Of a stretch of 35,495 bases of DNA, positions 8,528-17,398 are shown piece by piece. Numbering within the stretch: the stretch's first letter is position 1; every line of letters starts with the position of its first letter. The notes beneath the pieces were generated by a model, which saw nothing but the letters and a program-made list of their open reading frames with translations, was not told where the DNA came from and did not search any database. The position numbers and the translations under genes are program-made. This DNA comes from Burkholderiaceae bacterium (GTDB lineage: Bacteria > Pseudomonadota > Gammaproteobacteria > Burkholderiales > Burkholderiaceae_C), in the NCBI GenBank assembly GCA_004322085.1, contig SCRR01000259.1:1-35495 (forward strand). Direction: 5' to 3'.

Positions 8528-9247
8528 TCAGTGGCCGTCCAAGGTAGTCCGCTGAAGCGCGGTGGTTTGGGCCACACGCGACAACTTGCCGAGTGCGGCC
8601 TCCCAAACGGAGAGACAACGCGCTCGGTCGTGCCCCCAAGCACGGTACTGACCATAGCGACTAGCTTCGACGGAATTGAGGTTTACGCGAAAGTAGTTGG
8701 TCCGGATCTCGCTCATTGGAAGGACGAAAAACGAACACAGCGACAGGAAATCTTCTTCGTGTGGCAAGGCATCAACCCTTGCGGGGATCCTCGCCTCATG
8801 AAGAGTGGTTAGGAGATCATGCAAGTGTTCCCAGTAGCGTTCGTTTTCCAACCCCAGTGTTGTGATGCCAATTGCTATAAGTACGCCGTACGATTTAGGT
8901 TTCTTGGCTGGCGTGGTACTCAGATTCACGAATGCCCAGTTTTCCTTCGACTCTCCTTTGTAGCGGTTGGCGATATTGATCCTCGCGCATTTGACCTCAT
9001 AGCTGACCGCGCCTATTTTTGTCTCTACGAAACCGTCGGCTGGATCGTGAACCGCTCCGCCTTCGATAGCGTACTTTCGCGCTGCGTCTCCATAGCGGCC
9101 GAGTGGCGTGGAAACATCGGAGGATTGATATCCTACGCGATTTACCAGAAAGTTTTTTGCAATAAGCTTTCCGAGAAGGTCGCCATCAATATAGCGCGAG
9201 TACTCAGCGATTGAATTTGGCGCTTGCGGATCAAGAAATCCAGTCAT
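8528..9247 (-). CDS. Hypothetical protein with PD-(D/E)XK nuclease-like motif
   Basis: GRYGDAARKYAIEGGAVHDPADGFVETKIGAVSYEVKCARIN: D...ExK arrangement; same strand as and 60 bp upstream of the SHOCT gene. Confidence 0.55.
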   Translation of the reverse strand: MTGFLDPQAPNSIAEYSRYIDGDLLGKLIAKNFLVNRVGYQSSDVSTPLGRYGDAARKYAIEGGAVHDPADGFVETKIGAVSYEVKCARINIANRYKGESKENWAFVNLSTTPAKKPKSYGVLIAIGITTLGLENERYWEHLHDLLTTLHEARIPARVDALPHEEDFLSLCSFFVLPMSEIRTNYFRVNLNSVEASRYGQYRAWGHDRARCLSVWEAALGKLSRVAQTTALQRTTLDGH

Positions 9248-9250
9248 AGG

Positions 9251-9370
9251 TTCTAACGGAGTTAGGCGGTGGTCTTCTGATCGCTATCGTGAGCAAGGAT
9301 TATCTAGGCGTGGAGATCGAGCAAACACCAGCCTGATAAGCCGCCGCATTGCATCTTCACGATGTCAGAC
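9251..9370 (-). repeat. Candidate long attC-like site
   Basis: Minus strand: GTCTGAC...GCAATGCGGCGG...ACCACCGCCTAACTCCGTTAGAA; GTTAGAA lies 3 nt before the ATG of the 9247 gene. Arms are imperfect. Confidence 0.35.
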
Positions 9371-9572
9371 CCAAACACCATGACCACGGCAACGCCGCGA
9401 TCTTGGGACCGTAAAAGCATCTTGGCCATTTGAATAGTCACTCGCACTCGATTCATTATTGACTCAGGATGGATAGTTGCTCGTCATGGCTATTCCTCCA
9501 ACTGCTGAACAATTCCGCAGTCGTCCGCTTTGAGGCGCTGCGCCGTCTGTGCGCCGGCGAATGAATGAGAAA

Positions 9573-10457
9573 TCAAGCGTACGATTTTGGATCGATGCAC
9601 CAGATGAAAGACTGCGCATCAATCATGTCGCGTGGTTTTAGGCCGATGCGCTGCAATTCGTCAAAGAGGTGTTGGGCCATCCTCTCAGCCCGCGCCAAGG
9701 TGTTCCAGTTTAGCGCGCTGTCGTACTGGAGGTCCCAGCCGCAGGCTTGCGCAGCGAACTTCGTAACTTCCGGCTTGATGAATATCCGGGACTCCGGATG
9801 CATCAGAAATCCGTAGTAGGTAGCAATCGTCCATTTGCTGCAGCCCTCTGCCGCACCCAACGCATCGGCAAGTATTGCAAATCCAGCCATCCGACTGTCG
9901 GTTCCGAACAAGTCATTGAAAAAGGCATCTGCCAGCCCTTTTTGCAGCCGTGCATCTTTCAAGGCTGCATGCCATTTTATCTTCTCAAATGAGTGAAGGA
10001 GATTTGTCTTCGATTCGATTCTGGCGAGTCGCAAGCAGATTTCCGCGTGGTTGCCCGCATCGGCGAGTGACCTCCACTCCGATTCGCCCAATACCTCCTT
10101 GACGTAGGTGCTCGCGACGAGCTTATATTGTCGCTCGCCACCATCGAGGCCAGGTGAGAGATAGGTTGGATCGTCAAAGCCTTGTGGGAACAGCTTGAGA
10201 AAATATTGAATGCAATCCGGCAAGGGTAAAAACCTCGACGAATCATGTAGCATTGCCGACGCAAGATTCAAGAGCAGAGGATGTGCATGCATCGGGGCCG
10301 GAGCGGCTTCCAGCAATGCCGCCGGTTGGGAGAGTGTTTTTCGGCCAGCGTTCACAAAGAAAACATCAACTTCCTGCGAGTTGGCATGCAAGACCTTGCC
10401 AACACCCCACTCCGGCTTGTTCTTGTGAACGACGCGATCTTCAATTTTCCAGTTCAT
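9573..10457 (-). CDS. DUF3553-like N-terminal domain protein of unknown function
   Basis: N-terminus RVVHKNKPEWGVGKVLHANSQEVDVFFVNAGRKTL resembles DUF3553; remainder unrecognised. Confidence 0.6.
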   Translation of the reverse strand: MNWKIEDRVVHKNKPEWGVGKVLHANSQEVDVFFVNAGRKTLSQPAALLEAAPAPMHAHPLLLNLASAMLHDSSRFLPLPDCIQYFLKLFPQGFDDPTYLSPGLDGGERQYKLVASTYVKEVLGESEWRSLADAGNHAEICLRLARIESKTNLLHSFEKIKWHAALKDARLQKGLADAFFNDLFGTDSRMAGFAILADALGAAEGCSKWTIATYYGFLMHPESRIFIKPEVTKFAAQACGWDLQYDSALNWNTLARAERMAQHLFDELQRIGLKPRDMIDAQSFIWCIDPKSYA

Positions 10458-10592
10458 CGTCTGCGCTCCCTTGCCTCCGATTGATTTTTAGCCTCGGCTT
10501 GCTGACCATTGCTATCGGCATTTAAGTAGCGCCACTGTGCCAGATTTTCAGAGAAGCGTTTTCCACCCAGCCGGTCTATGAGACACCCTGTG

Positions 10593-11804
10593 TCAACCCC
10601 CCGCTGTTTTGAGCAAGGCTTGATAGGCGCCATGACGAGCCGGGTCGTAGGGCGTGCGCTCGGTCCATGCACGCCAGATGACACGCACCCAGGCGCGGCA
10701 CAGGATGCGCACGGCGTGCGGATGGTCGCAGCCGCGAGCTCGCGCCCTGGCGTAGACATCGGCGGCCCAGGCGCTGGCGTGGCGCGAGTTGTCGGCCAGG
10801 CAGGTCAAGGCCGCGCGCAGCCGGTGGTTGCAGGCCCATCGGAAGGCCACGGCCTGGGACTTGCCCGAGGCGTAGGTGACAGGGGCCACACCGGCCTCGG
10901 CGGCCAGTTGCGCGTCGCTATCGAAACGTTCACGTGACCTGCCCAGCTCGGCCAGGATCTGCGCGGCGCAGATGCGCCCGGCACGCGGGAAGCTCATCAG
11001 AATGCGGCCGTCGTCACTGCTGGCCACGTGGTGCTCGATGCGCGCCGACAGCAGTCTGATCTGCTCGACCAGCCGTGCCAGCGTGCGCACCAGGCAGCGC
11101 ACCAGCTCGCCCTTGGCGTCCATCTCCAGCTCGCCATTGACCGGCGCAGGCGCCTCGTGCAGGCGCGTCAGCAACTCCTCGGGCGAACGCCGACCGCAGT
11201 AGGCGTGCTGGGCACAGAAGGCGGCCATGCGCTTGGGCCCCAGCCGGGCTGCACTCTCCGGGCTGGGATAGCGCTCGATGAAGGCCAGCGCTATGGGCGA
11301 GTCCACATCGGCGAAGACGGCTACGGCACCCGGCCAGAATGCCTGCAGCAGGCTGCGCAGCTGGTTGGCCAGTTGCACGCGCGTGGCCACCAGATCGTCG
11401 CGCCCGCGCACCAGCGCACGCAAGGCGCGGATCTCATCGCCCTGGGGCTTGAGCGGCTTGAAGCGGTGGCCATCGGTGCGCAGCAGATCGGCCAGCAGAT
11501 AGGCGTCGCTGGCATCGCTCTTGGCGCCGTGGCTGCGGTAGCGCGGGCGCGTGGCCTTGACCGCGTTGGGGTGGATCGGCACGACCGTAATGCCGGCTTC
11601 CACCAGGGTATCGACCACCAGCCCCGAAGGCCGCTCGATGGCCACCGGCGGCATACCCCAAGCCTTCAGGCGACGCAGCAGCTCGGTCAGGCCGGCGGCG
11701 CTGTGTGCCACCTCCAGGCGTTCGCGCACGCCGCCCTGCGCATCGATGACGCACACCGCGTGCGTCTGGCTGGCCCAATCGAGCCCGGCGAAGAAAGTAT
11801 TCAT
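10593..11804 (-). CDS. IS110-family transposase (DEDD N-terminal, Tnp_20 C-terminal type)
   Basis: MNTFFAGLDWASQTHAVCVIDAQG, KSDASDAYLLADLLRTDGHRF, SFPRAGRICAAQILAELG, EAGVAPVTYASGKSQAVAFRWACNHRLRAAL. Confidence 0.94.
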   Translation of the reverse strand: MNTFFAGLDWASQTHAVCVIDAQGGVRERLEVAHSAAGLTELLRRLKAWGMPPVAIERPSGLVVDTLVEAGITVVPIHPNAVKATRPRYRSHGAKSDASDAYLLADLLRTDGHRFKPLKPQGDEIRALRALVRGRDDLVATRVQLANQLRSLLQAFWPGAVAVFADVDSPIALAFIERYPSPESAARLGPKRMAAFCAQHAYCGRRSPEELLTRLHEAPAPVNGELEMDAKGELVRCLVRTLARLVEQIRLLSARIEHHVASSDDGRILMSFPRAGRICAAQILAELGRSRERFDSDAQLAAEAGVAPVTYASGKSQAVAFRWACNHRLRAALTCLADNSRHASAWAADVYARARARGCDHPHAVRILCRAWVRVIWRAWTERTPYDPARHGAYQALLKTAGG

Positions 11805-11811
11805 GGACAGT

Positions 11812-12060
11812 CTCCTTGCATTTGCGGTATGACTTGCCGTGTCGGAAGTCCCTGCGGGTCGCTCACTGATCGGCGCTCCTGGCTGCTGACCTTGGCGCTA
11901 CACCCTGTAGCCCGTCGGGGTCTTCCGGCACCCTGGAGGCTGCGGGTCTCATACGGGCCATCGCGTGGCCAGCGACGCAGGCAGTCACCCCAGGGGCACG
12001 GAAGTCGGATCGAACGCTGTGCCTGCGCAACTCCTTGGGTCAATCAAAAGCCCTGTTTGC
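11812..12060 (-). ncRNA. Candidate IS110 bridge RNA region (5' leader of the transposase)
   Basis: Long GC-rich, apparently non-coding leader immediately upstream of an IS110-group transposase, the position where bridge RNAs are encoded; structure not computed. Confidence 0.4.
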
Positions 12061-12083
12061 AGCATCACCATGGCCCCAAAGAC

Positions 12084-12180
12084 GGGTTGACCACCGGGTG
12101 CTTCGCAGTTGTGGACAACACGCCTTGGGGCGTGAGAGGCGCCCGTCGCGTTGTCCACAACCAAGCCCGGTGGACAACCC
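12084..12180. repeat. Large nested inverted repeat
   Basis: GGGTTGACCACCGGGTGCTTCGCAGTTGTGGACAAC (12084-12119) pairs with GTTGTCCACAACCAAGCCCGGTGGACAACCC (12150-12180); the loop contains ACGCCTTGGGGCGT. Confidence 0.85.
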
Positions 12181-12237
12181 TGCGGCGTGCTTCATCCAAT
12201 GCCTCTATGGGCAGGAGGGTAGGCCAGTGAGCAGCCA

Positions 12238-12864
12238 TCAACTCTTGCTCGGCTGAAACTCCGGAAAGTCCTTGTACAGATCAGCGCGACTGCCCAAGGT
12301 CTGCGCATTGACATCCAGGCGGCCCGTTGGTTTGATATAGCTGTAGATCGCCTTCTTCGGGCGCTCGTGCCAGTTGATGTTGAAGGCCGCCAGCCTTGGA
12401 AAGAACTCAAGTGCGCTATAGGGTAGGTGGTCGTGGATCCAATAGGCCATGGACCGCCAATCCATTCCCAGGCCGTCGGCGTACTGGTCCGAAAACCATG
12501 GCACCACGACACATGCCGTGGCGCCTTTGAAACCGTCGGCATCGACATGGTCCCAGATGTGAGACGCAAAATTCTTTTCATTGGTCGCGCAACTGTCACC
12601 CTTTTCGTTGCCCAGTGCATTGACTGTCGGTGACCTGTAGCCCGAGCGAATTGCCAGACGCCCGAAAGTGGCGTTCAGCGGCTCCAGAAGCTCAGCACAT
12701 AACCGCTTCCCGACCTCTATCGCCAGGTCGGGGGTCTCCGGGATATTCGGGACGCCATAACAATTGCTGATCTCGCTATACAGGAAATCCCGCATGAAGA
12801 AGGAGGGTGACAGGCGAACTCGACCGAGTTCCTCCAGTGCTCGAACACTCCGCGGAGATTTCAT
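12238..12864 (-). CDS. Peptidase M15-like (D,D-peptidase fold) protein
   Basis: RLAIRSGYRSPTVNALGNEKGDSC...SHIWDHVDADG...FNINWHERPKK: SGYRS, HxxxxxxD and WHE elements. Confidence 0.6.
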   Translation of the reverse strand: MKSPRSVRALEELGRVRLSPSFFMRDFLYSEISNCYGVPNIPETPDLAIEVGKRLCAELLEPLNATFGRLAIRSGYRSPTVNALGNEKGDSCATNEKNFASHIWDHVDADGFKGATACVVVPWFSDQYADGLGMDWRSMAYWIHDHLPYSALEFFPRLAAFNINWHERPKKAIYSYIKPTGRLDVNAQTLGSRADLYKDFPEFQPSKS

Positions 12865-13068
12865 CGCTTCATGATGCCAGACTTCATTGGCGGGTGGAAT
12901 GCTCGAAACTCGCCAGTCCCGATCGGTCGAAACATGTGCATTCGAGGCGCGAGCATCTCAATTTCATTGACATTCCGAGCATTTTGAGCGCACAATAACC
13001 ATGCGCCCGATTTGATATTCAGCTTGCGGTGGCGCGTTAAAAATAACGGCTAAAGTGGGTACTGATGA

Positions 13069-13104
13069 CCCCGTTTTGGCTTGAAGGCTGGAACGGGTTT
13101 TTTT
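13069..13104 (+). terminator. Rho-independent terminator-like hairpin
   Basis: CCCCGTTTTGGCTTGAAGGCTGGAACGGGTTTTTTTGTTTT: CCCGTT/AACGGG stem followed by a U-tract. Confidence 0.75.
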
Positions 13105-13249
13105 GTTTTCGCAGTTCATCGGCCCTGTGGCCGGTCGCCGGTTTAAGCAACAACTTCCGGGGCGACTCACAAATGACCGGTAAAGCGTCGTCTACTCCTC
13201 CCTTGAGTCGGCTGCGTCCTTGGCTCTAAGGGAAACAGGAGGCTGGTGC

Positions 13250-13789
13250 ATGGATCGTCGAAATATGGTGCTCTCGATCGCCGGAGCACGCTTGGGTGCC
13301 GGGCTGCCGATGGCCTGGTTGAATACGTCAAATGCTCATGCTTGGCCGCCCAATTTCCTGCTGGGCCTGCCCTCGGTGGAGGTTCCGGGCGCAACGGAGT
13401 ACCTCATGCGGCCCAACCAGATCCCGCTCGTACTGGAGCAGTTGCAGTGGAACGCTCGGGATGGATCATGGGCTACCCTGATGTTCAGCACGGCCATCTC
13501 GTCGGCCGATACCGATGACTCAATCCTCAATCTCCAGTACTCCGTGGAAGAGGGCATCGCAGGTCTGGATTGGGTCTTGCTCGGGCCGCGCAACATTGCC
13601 GAGCTCGAACAGGTCGCAGCCTTCGCGGCCTCGCGTGGCCATCAAGTGATGGTCCGGACGATGAACAACGTGTCGTACCTTCGCGTGGAGGACGGCGACA
13701 TTGGTGCGCTTGGGCAATCCATCATCGCGCAGTACGGTATCCCCAGCGACAACGATATTGGCCTGCTGGCCAGTGCAGGGGCGTCATGA
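13250..13789 (+). CDS. Hypothetical protein, possible signal peptide
   Basis: AGGAGG-type RBS 5' of ATG 13250; N-terminus MDRRNMVLSIAGARLGAGLPMAWLNTSNAHAWPP looks like a signal sequence. Confidence 0.6.
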   Translation: MDRRNMVLSIAGARLGAGLPMAWLNTSNAHAWPPNFLLGLPSVEVPGATEYLMRPNQIPLVLEQLQWNARDGSWATLMFSTAISSADTDDSILNLQYSVEEGIAGLDWVLLGPRNIAELEQVAAFAASRGHQVMVRTMNNVSYLRVEDGDIGALGQSIIAQYGIPSDNDIGLLASAGAS

Positions 13790-13845
13790 AGACACTGATG
13801 ATCGAGAACGCTTCCGTAAAGGCGGCGCCCGGATGCGCGTGACTA

Positions 13846-14094
13846 TTGGATCAGACATTCACTGATGGGTTATTGATGAGGATGGCGATGAAGAAGCAAG
13901 AAAAATTGGATAACTCCATGGAGGCCGTATTGGCTCGGTTCAACAAGCTCGACGAAAACTGGCCGTATGACGTCAACCTTCCTTTGACCAAAGAACAGGA
14001 GGAAGCCGAGGGTGTGGTGGATCTCACGGATGTCTCTGGCGGCGTCGGACTCATGATCTTGGGAGTCGGTCGGTCCAAAAAACTGCATCCATAG
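13846..14094 (+). CDS. Small hypothetical protein (82 aa, or shorter from an internal Met)
   Basis: Charged body KKQEKLDNSMEAVLARFNKLDENWPYDVNLPLTKEQEEAEG and Gly-rich tail; downstream of the 13250 gene. Confidence 0.45.
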   Translation: MDQTFTDGLLMRMAMKKQEKLDNSMEAVLARFNKLDENWPYDVNLPLTKEQEEAEGVVDLTDVSGGVGLMILGVGRSKKLHP

Positions 14095-14338
14095 TGACTG
14101 TGGCATGCACTACGATAGAAACTTCGCCGGTGACCCCCACATCGACAGACGCCGATAACCCTTCCGGCAGCTTGCCTGCCGCTTGCAACAATTGGCGCGT
14201 CGGTGATGCAGATTCCATGTCGGCACGGGACAAATACGATCCCACCCCAGATGCCGGATATACGATTGCAGGCGCTTCCTCAACAGCCACACTATCGGTC
14301 AATTTCTTGCGCTTGTGGGGGAGTCCATATATGAAATC

Positions 14339-15034
14339 TTAGCTGCCGTACTCCACGAGCAGCGCGGCGTGATCTGTGATTGACGATGTAAGCGGCGTTT
14401 GATCATATCGAATGCTCGAAATGCGCCTATTGATTTCTATTGTTGCAAAGGCGTGATCGATACGAAAGCCGTTGCCGGCGGAGCTGTACCAGGTAAATTC
14501 CTTAATGTCGGGGTTTCTTGATCGCCAACAATCGATGTAGGGCTCACAGGACAGCGCCTCGAATAGCTGCGAGCAGTGGAATGTGGCTCCCACTTCATCT
14601 ACGTAGTGTCGTCCCGTGTTGAAGTCGCCGATAAACAATGCTGTTGGATCCCCGCTCGGAGGCCCTTGAAGCAGGAACTCGAATACCGCAGATTTTGCGC
14701 GCTGTTGTGGGAAATAGACGCCGTACAACGATAAGTTGGTGAAGTGGGCGGATATAACGCGGTGGCCATGTTCTGGCCCCAACTCTGGGTAGGTGCTTGC
14801 AACGAAAGAGGTCCGCGACACAATGCACACGCTGTTTTGGTTGTGTGCAACTGATGCCGCAGCGAAGAACGACAAACCTTCCTGGTTGAGGTGCTCGCGC
14901 AGTAGCTTCGCGTTTTTGTTCTCCCTGAATTCTGACAGCACAACCACATCCGGGTGCCAAGCGCAGATGTACCGCGCGATTGGAAGGATGCGGGTACCAC
15001 CACCATGTCGGATGTTAAGAGAGAGAATCTTCAC
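14339..15034 (-). CDS. Endonuclease/exonuclease/phosphatase (EEP) family protein
   Basis: MKILSLNIRHGGG, VVVLSEFRE, LFIGDFNTG, SITDHAALLVEY motifs; GTG start. Confidence 0.85.
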   Translation of the reverse strand: MKILSLNIRHGGGTRILPIARYICAWHPDVVVLSEFRENKNAKLLREHLNQEGLSFFAAASVAHNQNSVCIVSRTSFVASTYPELGPEHGHRVISAHFTNLSLYGVYFPQQRAKSAVFEFLLQGPPSGDPTALFIGDFNTGRHYVDEVGATFHCSQLFEALSCEPYIDCWRSRNPDIKEFTWYSSAGNGFRIDHAFATIEINRRISSIRYDQTPLTSSITDHAALLVEYGS

Positions 15035-15151
15035 AGGCAGCTAACAAGAATTGGTCGAAGTTGGTTCCGATGGCGCCGGTCGACCAACACGACAACCTGC
15101 GGACTACTGCCGCCAATTGGGCCGCTTTTCTTGGTCCAGCCGCACCCCAAT

Positions 15152-15748
15152 TCACCCCCCCTTCTTCTCCCTCGGCACCCGCCCCATCAGGTAGAACTCG
15201 GGGTTCGGCATCATGTTCGAGAAGCTCGCGATGCGGTTCGAGAGGCCGAAGAACGCGGTGATGGCGGCGATGTCCCAGATGTCCTCGTCGCTGAAGCCGT
15301 GCGCGTGCAGCGGCGCGAAGTCGGATTCGTTCAGTTCTGCCGAGCGCAGGCACACCTTCATCGCGAAGTCGAGCATGGCGTGCTGGCGTTCGCTGATGTC
15401 GGCCTTGCGGTAGTTGGCCGCGACCTGGTCGGTCACGAGCGGCTTCTTTTCGTAGATGCGCAAGAGTGCCCCGTGCGCGACCACGCAGTACAGGCACTGG
15501 TTGGCACTGCTGGTGGCGACCACGATCATCTCGCGGTCGCCCTTGGTCAGGCTGCTCGCGCGGCCCACGCTCTCGGGTTCCATCAGCGCGTCGTGGTACG
15601 CGAAGAACGCGCGCCACTCGGCCGGGCGGCGTGCCAGCGCGAGGAACACGTTGGGGACGAAGCCGGCCTTTTCCTGCACCGCCAGCACTTTGGCGCGGAT
15701 GTCGTCGGGCAGGTCGGCGAGGGTGGGGGCAGGGTAGCGCGTCGTCAT
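15152..15748 (-). CDS. AhpD-like peroxidase-related enzyme (carboxymuconolactone decarboxylase fold)
   Basis: Internal MTTRYPAPTLADLPDDIRAKVLAVQEKAGFVPNVFLALARRP start; SSANQCLYCVVAHGALLR (CxxC...H) motif. Confidence 0.85.
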   Translation of the reverse strand: MTTRYPAPTLADLPDDIRAKVLAVQEKAGFVPNVFLALARRPAEWRAFFAYHDALMEPESVGRASSLTKGDREMIVVATSSANQCLYCVVAHGALLRIYEKKPLVTDQVAANYRKADISERQHAMLDFAMKVCLRSAELNESDFAPLHAHGFSDEDIWDIAAITAFFGLSNRIASFSNMMPNPEFYLMGRVPREKKGG

Positions 15749-15882
15749 GGGAGGGATGCCTTTCAGGGTGGGGATGAGTCGGGTTCTTGCACAGATTACA
15801 CCCACCGTCCAAGCACCTTTCGCTGCGCGGGTGTTTCAGCTGCATGTAGTATCGTCAGGGTGAACATTTACAGGAGATCCGT

Positions 15883-16590
15883 GTGAACAAGATTTATCCC
15901 TCCGCCGCGGAGGCCCTCAGAGGCATCGTCAAGGACGGCCAGATGCTGGCGGTCGGCGGTTTCGGCCTGTGCGGCATTCCCGAGGCACTGATCCAGGCGC
16001 TGCACGACAGCGGCGTGAAGAACCTGACCTGCATCTCGAACAACGCGGGGGTCGACGGCTTCGGCCTGGGCAAGCTGCTGGAAACGCGCCAGATCAAAAA
16101 GATGATTTCCAGCTACGTGGGCGAGAACAAGGAGTTCGAGCGCCAGTATCTGGCCAAGGAGCTCGAGCTCGAATTCACGCCCCAGGGCACGCTGGCCGAG
16201 AAGCTGCGCGCCGGCGGCGCTGGCATTCCCGCGTTCTTCACCAAGACCGGCGTGGGCACCGTGGTGGCCGAGGGCAAGGAGACGCGCGAGTTTGACGGCC
16301 ACACCTACTTGATGGAGCGTTCACTGGTTCCCGACGTGGCGCTGGTCAAGGCCGCCGTGGCCGACACCAGCGGCAACCTGCGCTTCAACCTGACGGCGCG
16401 CAACTTCAACCCGGCCTGTGCAATGGCCGGCAAGATCTGCGTCGTCGAGGTCGAGAAGATCGTTGAGCTCGGCGAGCTCGCGCCCGACGACGTGCACCTG
16501 CCGGGCATCTACGTGCACCGCATCGTGCTCAATGCGCATCCCGAGAAGCGCATCGAAAAGCGCACCCTGACCGAAACCAAAGGAGCCTGA
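15883..16590 (+). CDS. scoA: 3-oxoacid CoA-transferase subunit A
   Basis: [30 protein letters not shown]; followed immediately by subunit B. Confidence 0.92.
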   Translation: MNKIYPSAAEALRGIVKDGQMLAVGGFGLCGIPEALIQALHDSGVKNLTCISNNAGVDGFGLGKLLETRQIKKMISSYVGENKEFERQYLAKELELEFTPQGTLAEKLRAGGAGIPAFFTKTGVGTVVAEGKETREFDGHTYLMERSLVPDVALVKAAVADTSGNLRFNLTARNFNPACAMAGKICVVEVEKIVELGELAPDDVHLPGIYVHRIVLNAHPEKRIEKRTLTETKGA

Positions 16591-16591
16591 C

Positions 16592-17230
16592 ATGGCCTGG
16601 ACTCAAGATCAAATGGCCGCGCGCGCGGCGCAGGAACTGCAGGACGGTTTTTACGTCAACCTCGGCATCGGCATCCCGACGCTGGTGGCCAACCACACCG
16701 GCAACAAGGAAGTCTGGCTGCAGTCGGAAAACGGCCTGCTCGGTATCGGGCCGTTCCCGACCGAAAAGACGATCGACGCCGACATGATCAATGCCGGCAA
16801 GCAGACGGTCACCACCATTCCCGGCTCGTCCATCTTCGGCAGCCACGACAGCTTCGCGATGATTCGCGGCGGCAAGATCAACCTCGCCATCCTCGGCGCC
16901 ATGCAGGTCAGCGAGAAGGGTGACCTGGCCAACTGGATGATCCCCGGCAAGATGATCAAGGGCATGGGCGGTGCGATGGATCTCGTGGGCGGTGTGCCGC
17001 GCGTGATCGTGCTGATGGAGCATGTGGCGCGCAAGAAGGACGGCACCACGGATCTCAAGATTCTGCCCAAGTGCACGTTGCCACTGACCGGCGTGGGCGT
17101 GGTGCACGAGATCATCACCGATCTCGGCGTGTTCGCGGTCACGCCCAAGGGCCTGAAGGTGACCGAACTGGCGCCCGGCGTGACGTTCGATGAAGTGCAG
17201 GGCAAGACGGGTGCGACGCTGATCCAGTAA
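16592..17230 (+). CDS. scoB: 3-oxoacid CoA-transferase subunit B
   Basis: [30 protein letters not shown] (catalytic Glu motif). Confidence 0.93.
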   Translation: MAWTQDQMAARAAQELQDGFYVNLGIGIPTLVANHTGNKEVWLQSENGLLGIGPFPTEKTIDADMINAGKQTVTTIPGSSIFGSHDSFAMIRGGKINLAILGAMQVSEKGDLANWMIPGKMIKGMGGAMDLVGGVPRVIVLMEHVARKKDGTTDLKILPKCTLPLTGVGVVHEIITDLGVFAVTPKGLKVTELAPGVTFDEVQGKTGATLIQ

Positions 17231-17347
17231 GGCCGCTGCACCACGCGCAGCAGCGTGTGGAGAACGCAAGGCAGGGCAGCGAAAGCGGGCCCTGCTTTTT
17301 TGTCTGCGCTTGCGATGCGGTGGGTCCTTGCGGGGGCATTGAAAATA

Positions 17348-17363
17348 CTGTATAAAAATACAG
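17348..17363. promoter_or_regulatory. LexA (SOS) box
   Basis: CTGTATAAAAATACAG, full CTGT-N8-ACAG palindrome directly upstream of imuA. Confidence 0.92.
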
Positions 17364-17398
17364 TTATTATTGCAACCCCTTTTTGGACCTTGCCCGCC

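Larger units (their letters stand above)
10593..12090 (-). mobile_element. IS110-family insertion sequence (boundaries approximate)
   Basis: Transposase plus about 280 bp of leader; short inverted TCAACCC (10593-10599)/GGGTTGA (12084-12090) may be subterminal but could be chance. Confidence 0.6.

Noticed and set aside
12084-12180. Large hairpin as an attC site
   Set aside because: Lacks GTTRRRY/RYYYAAC cores; its arms are too long and too perfect for an attC.
11028-12230. 400-aa plus ORF across the IS110 region
   Set aside because: Antisense to the transposase and its leader; no domain motif.
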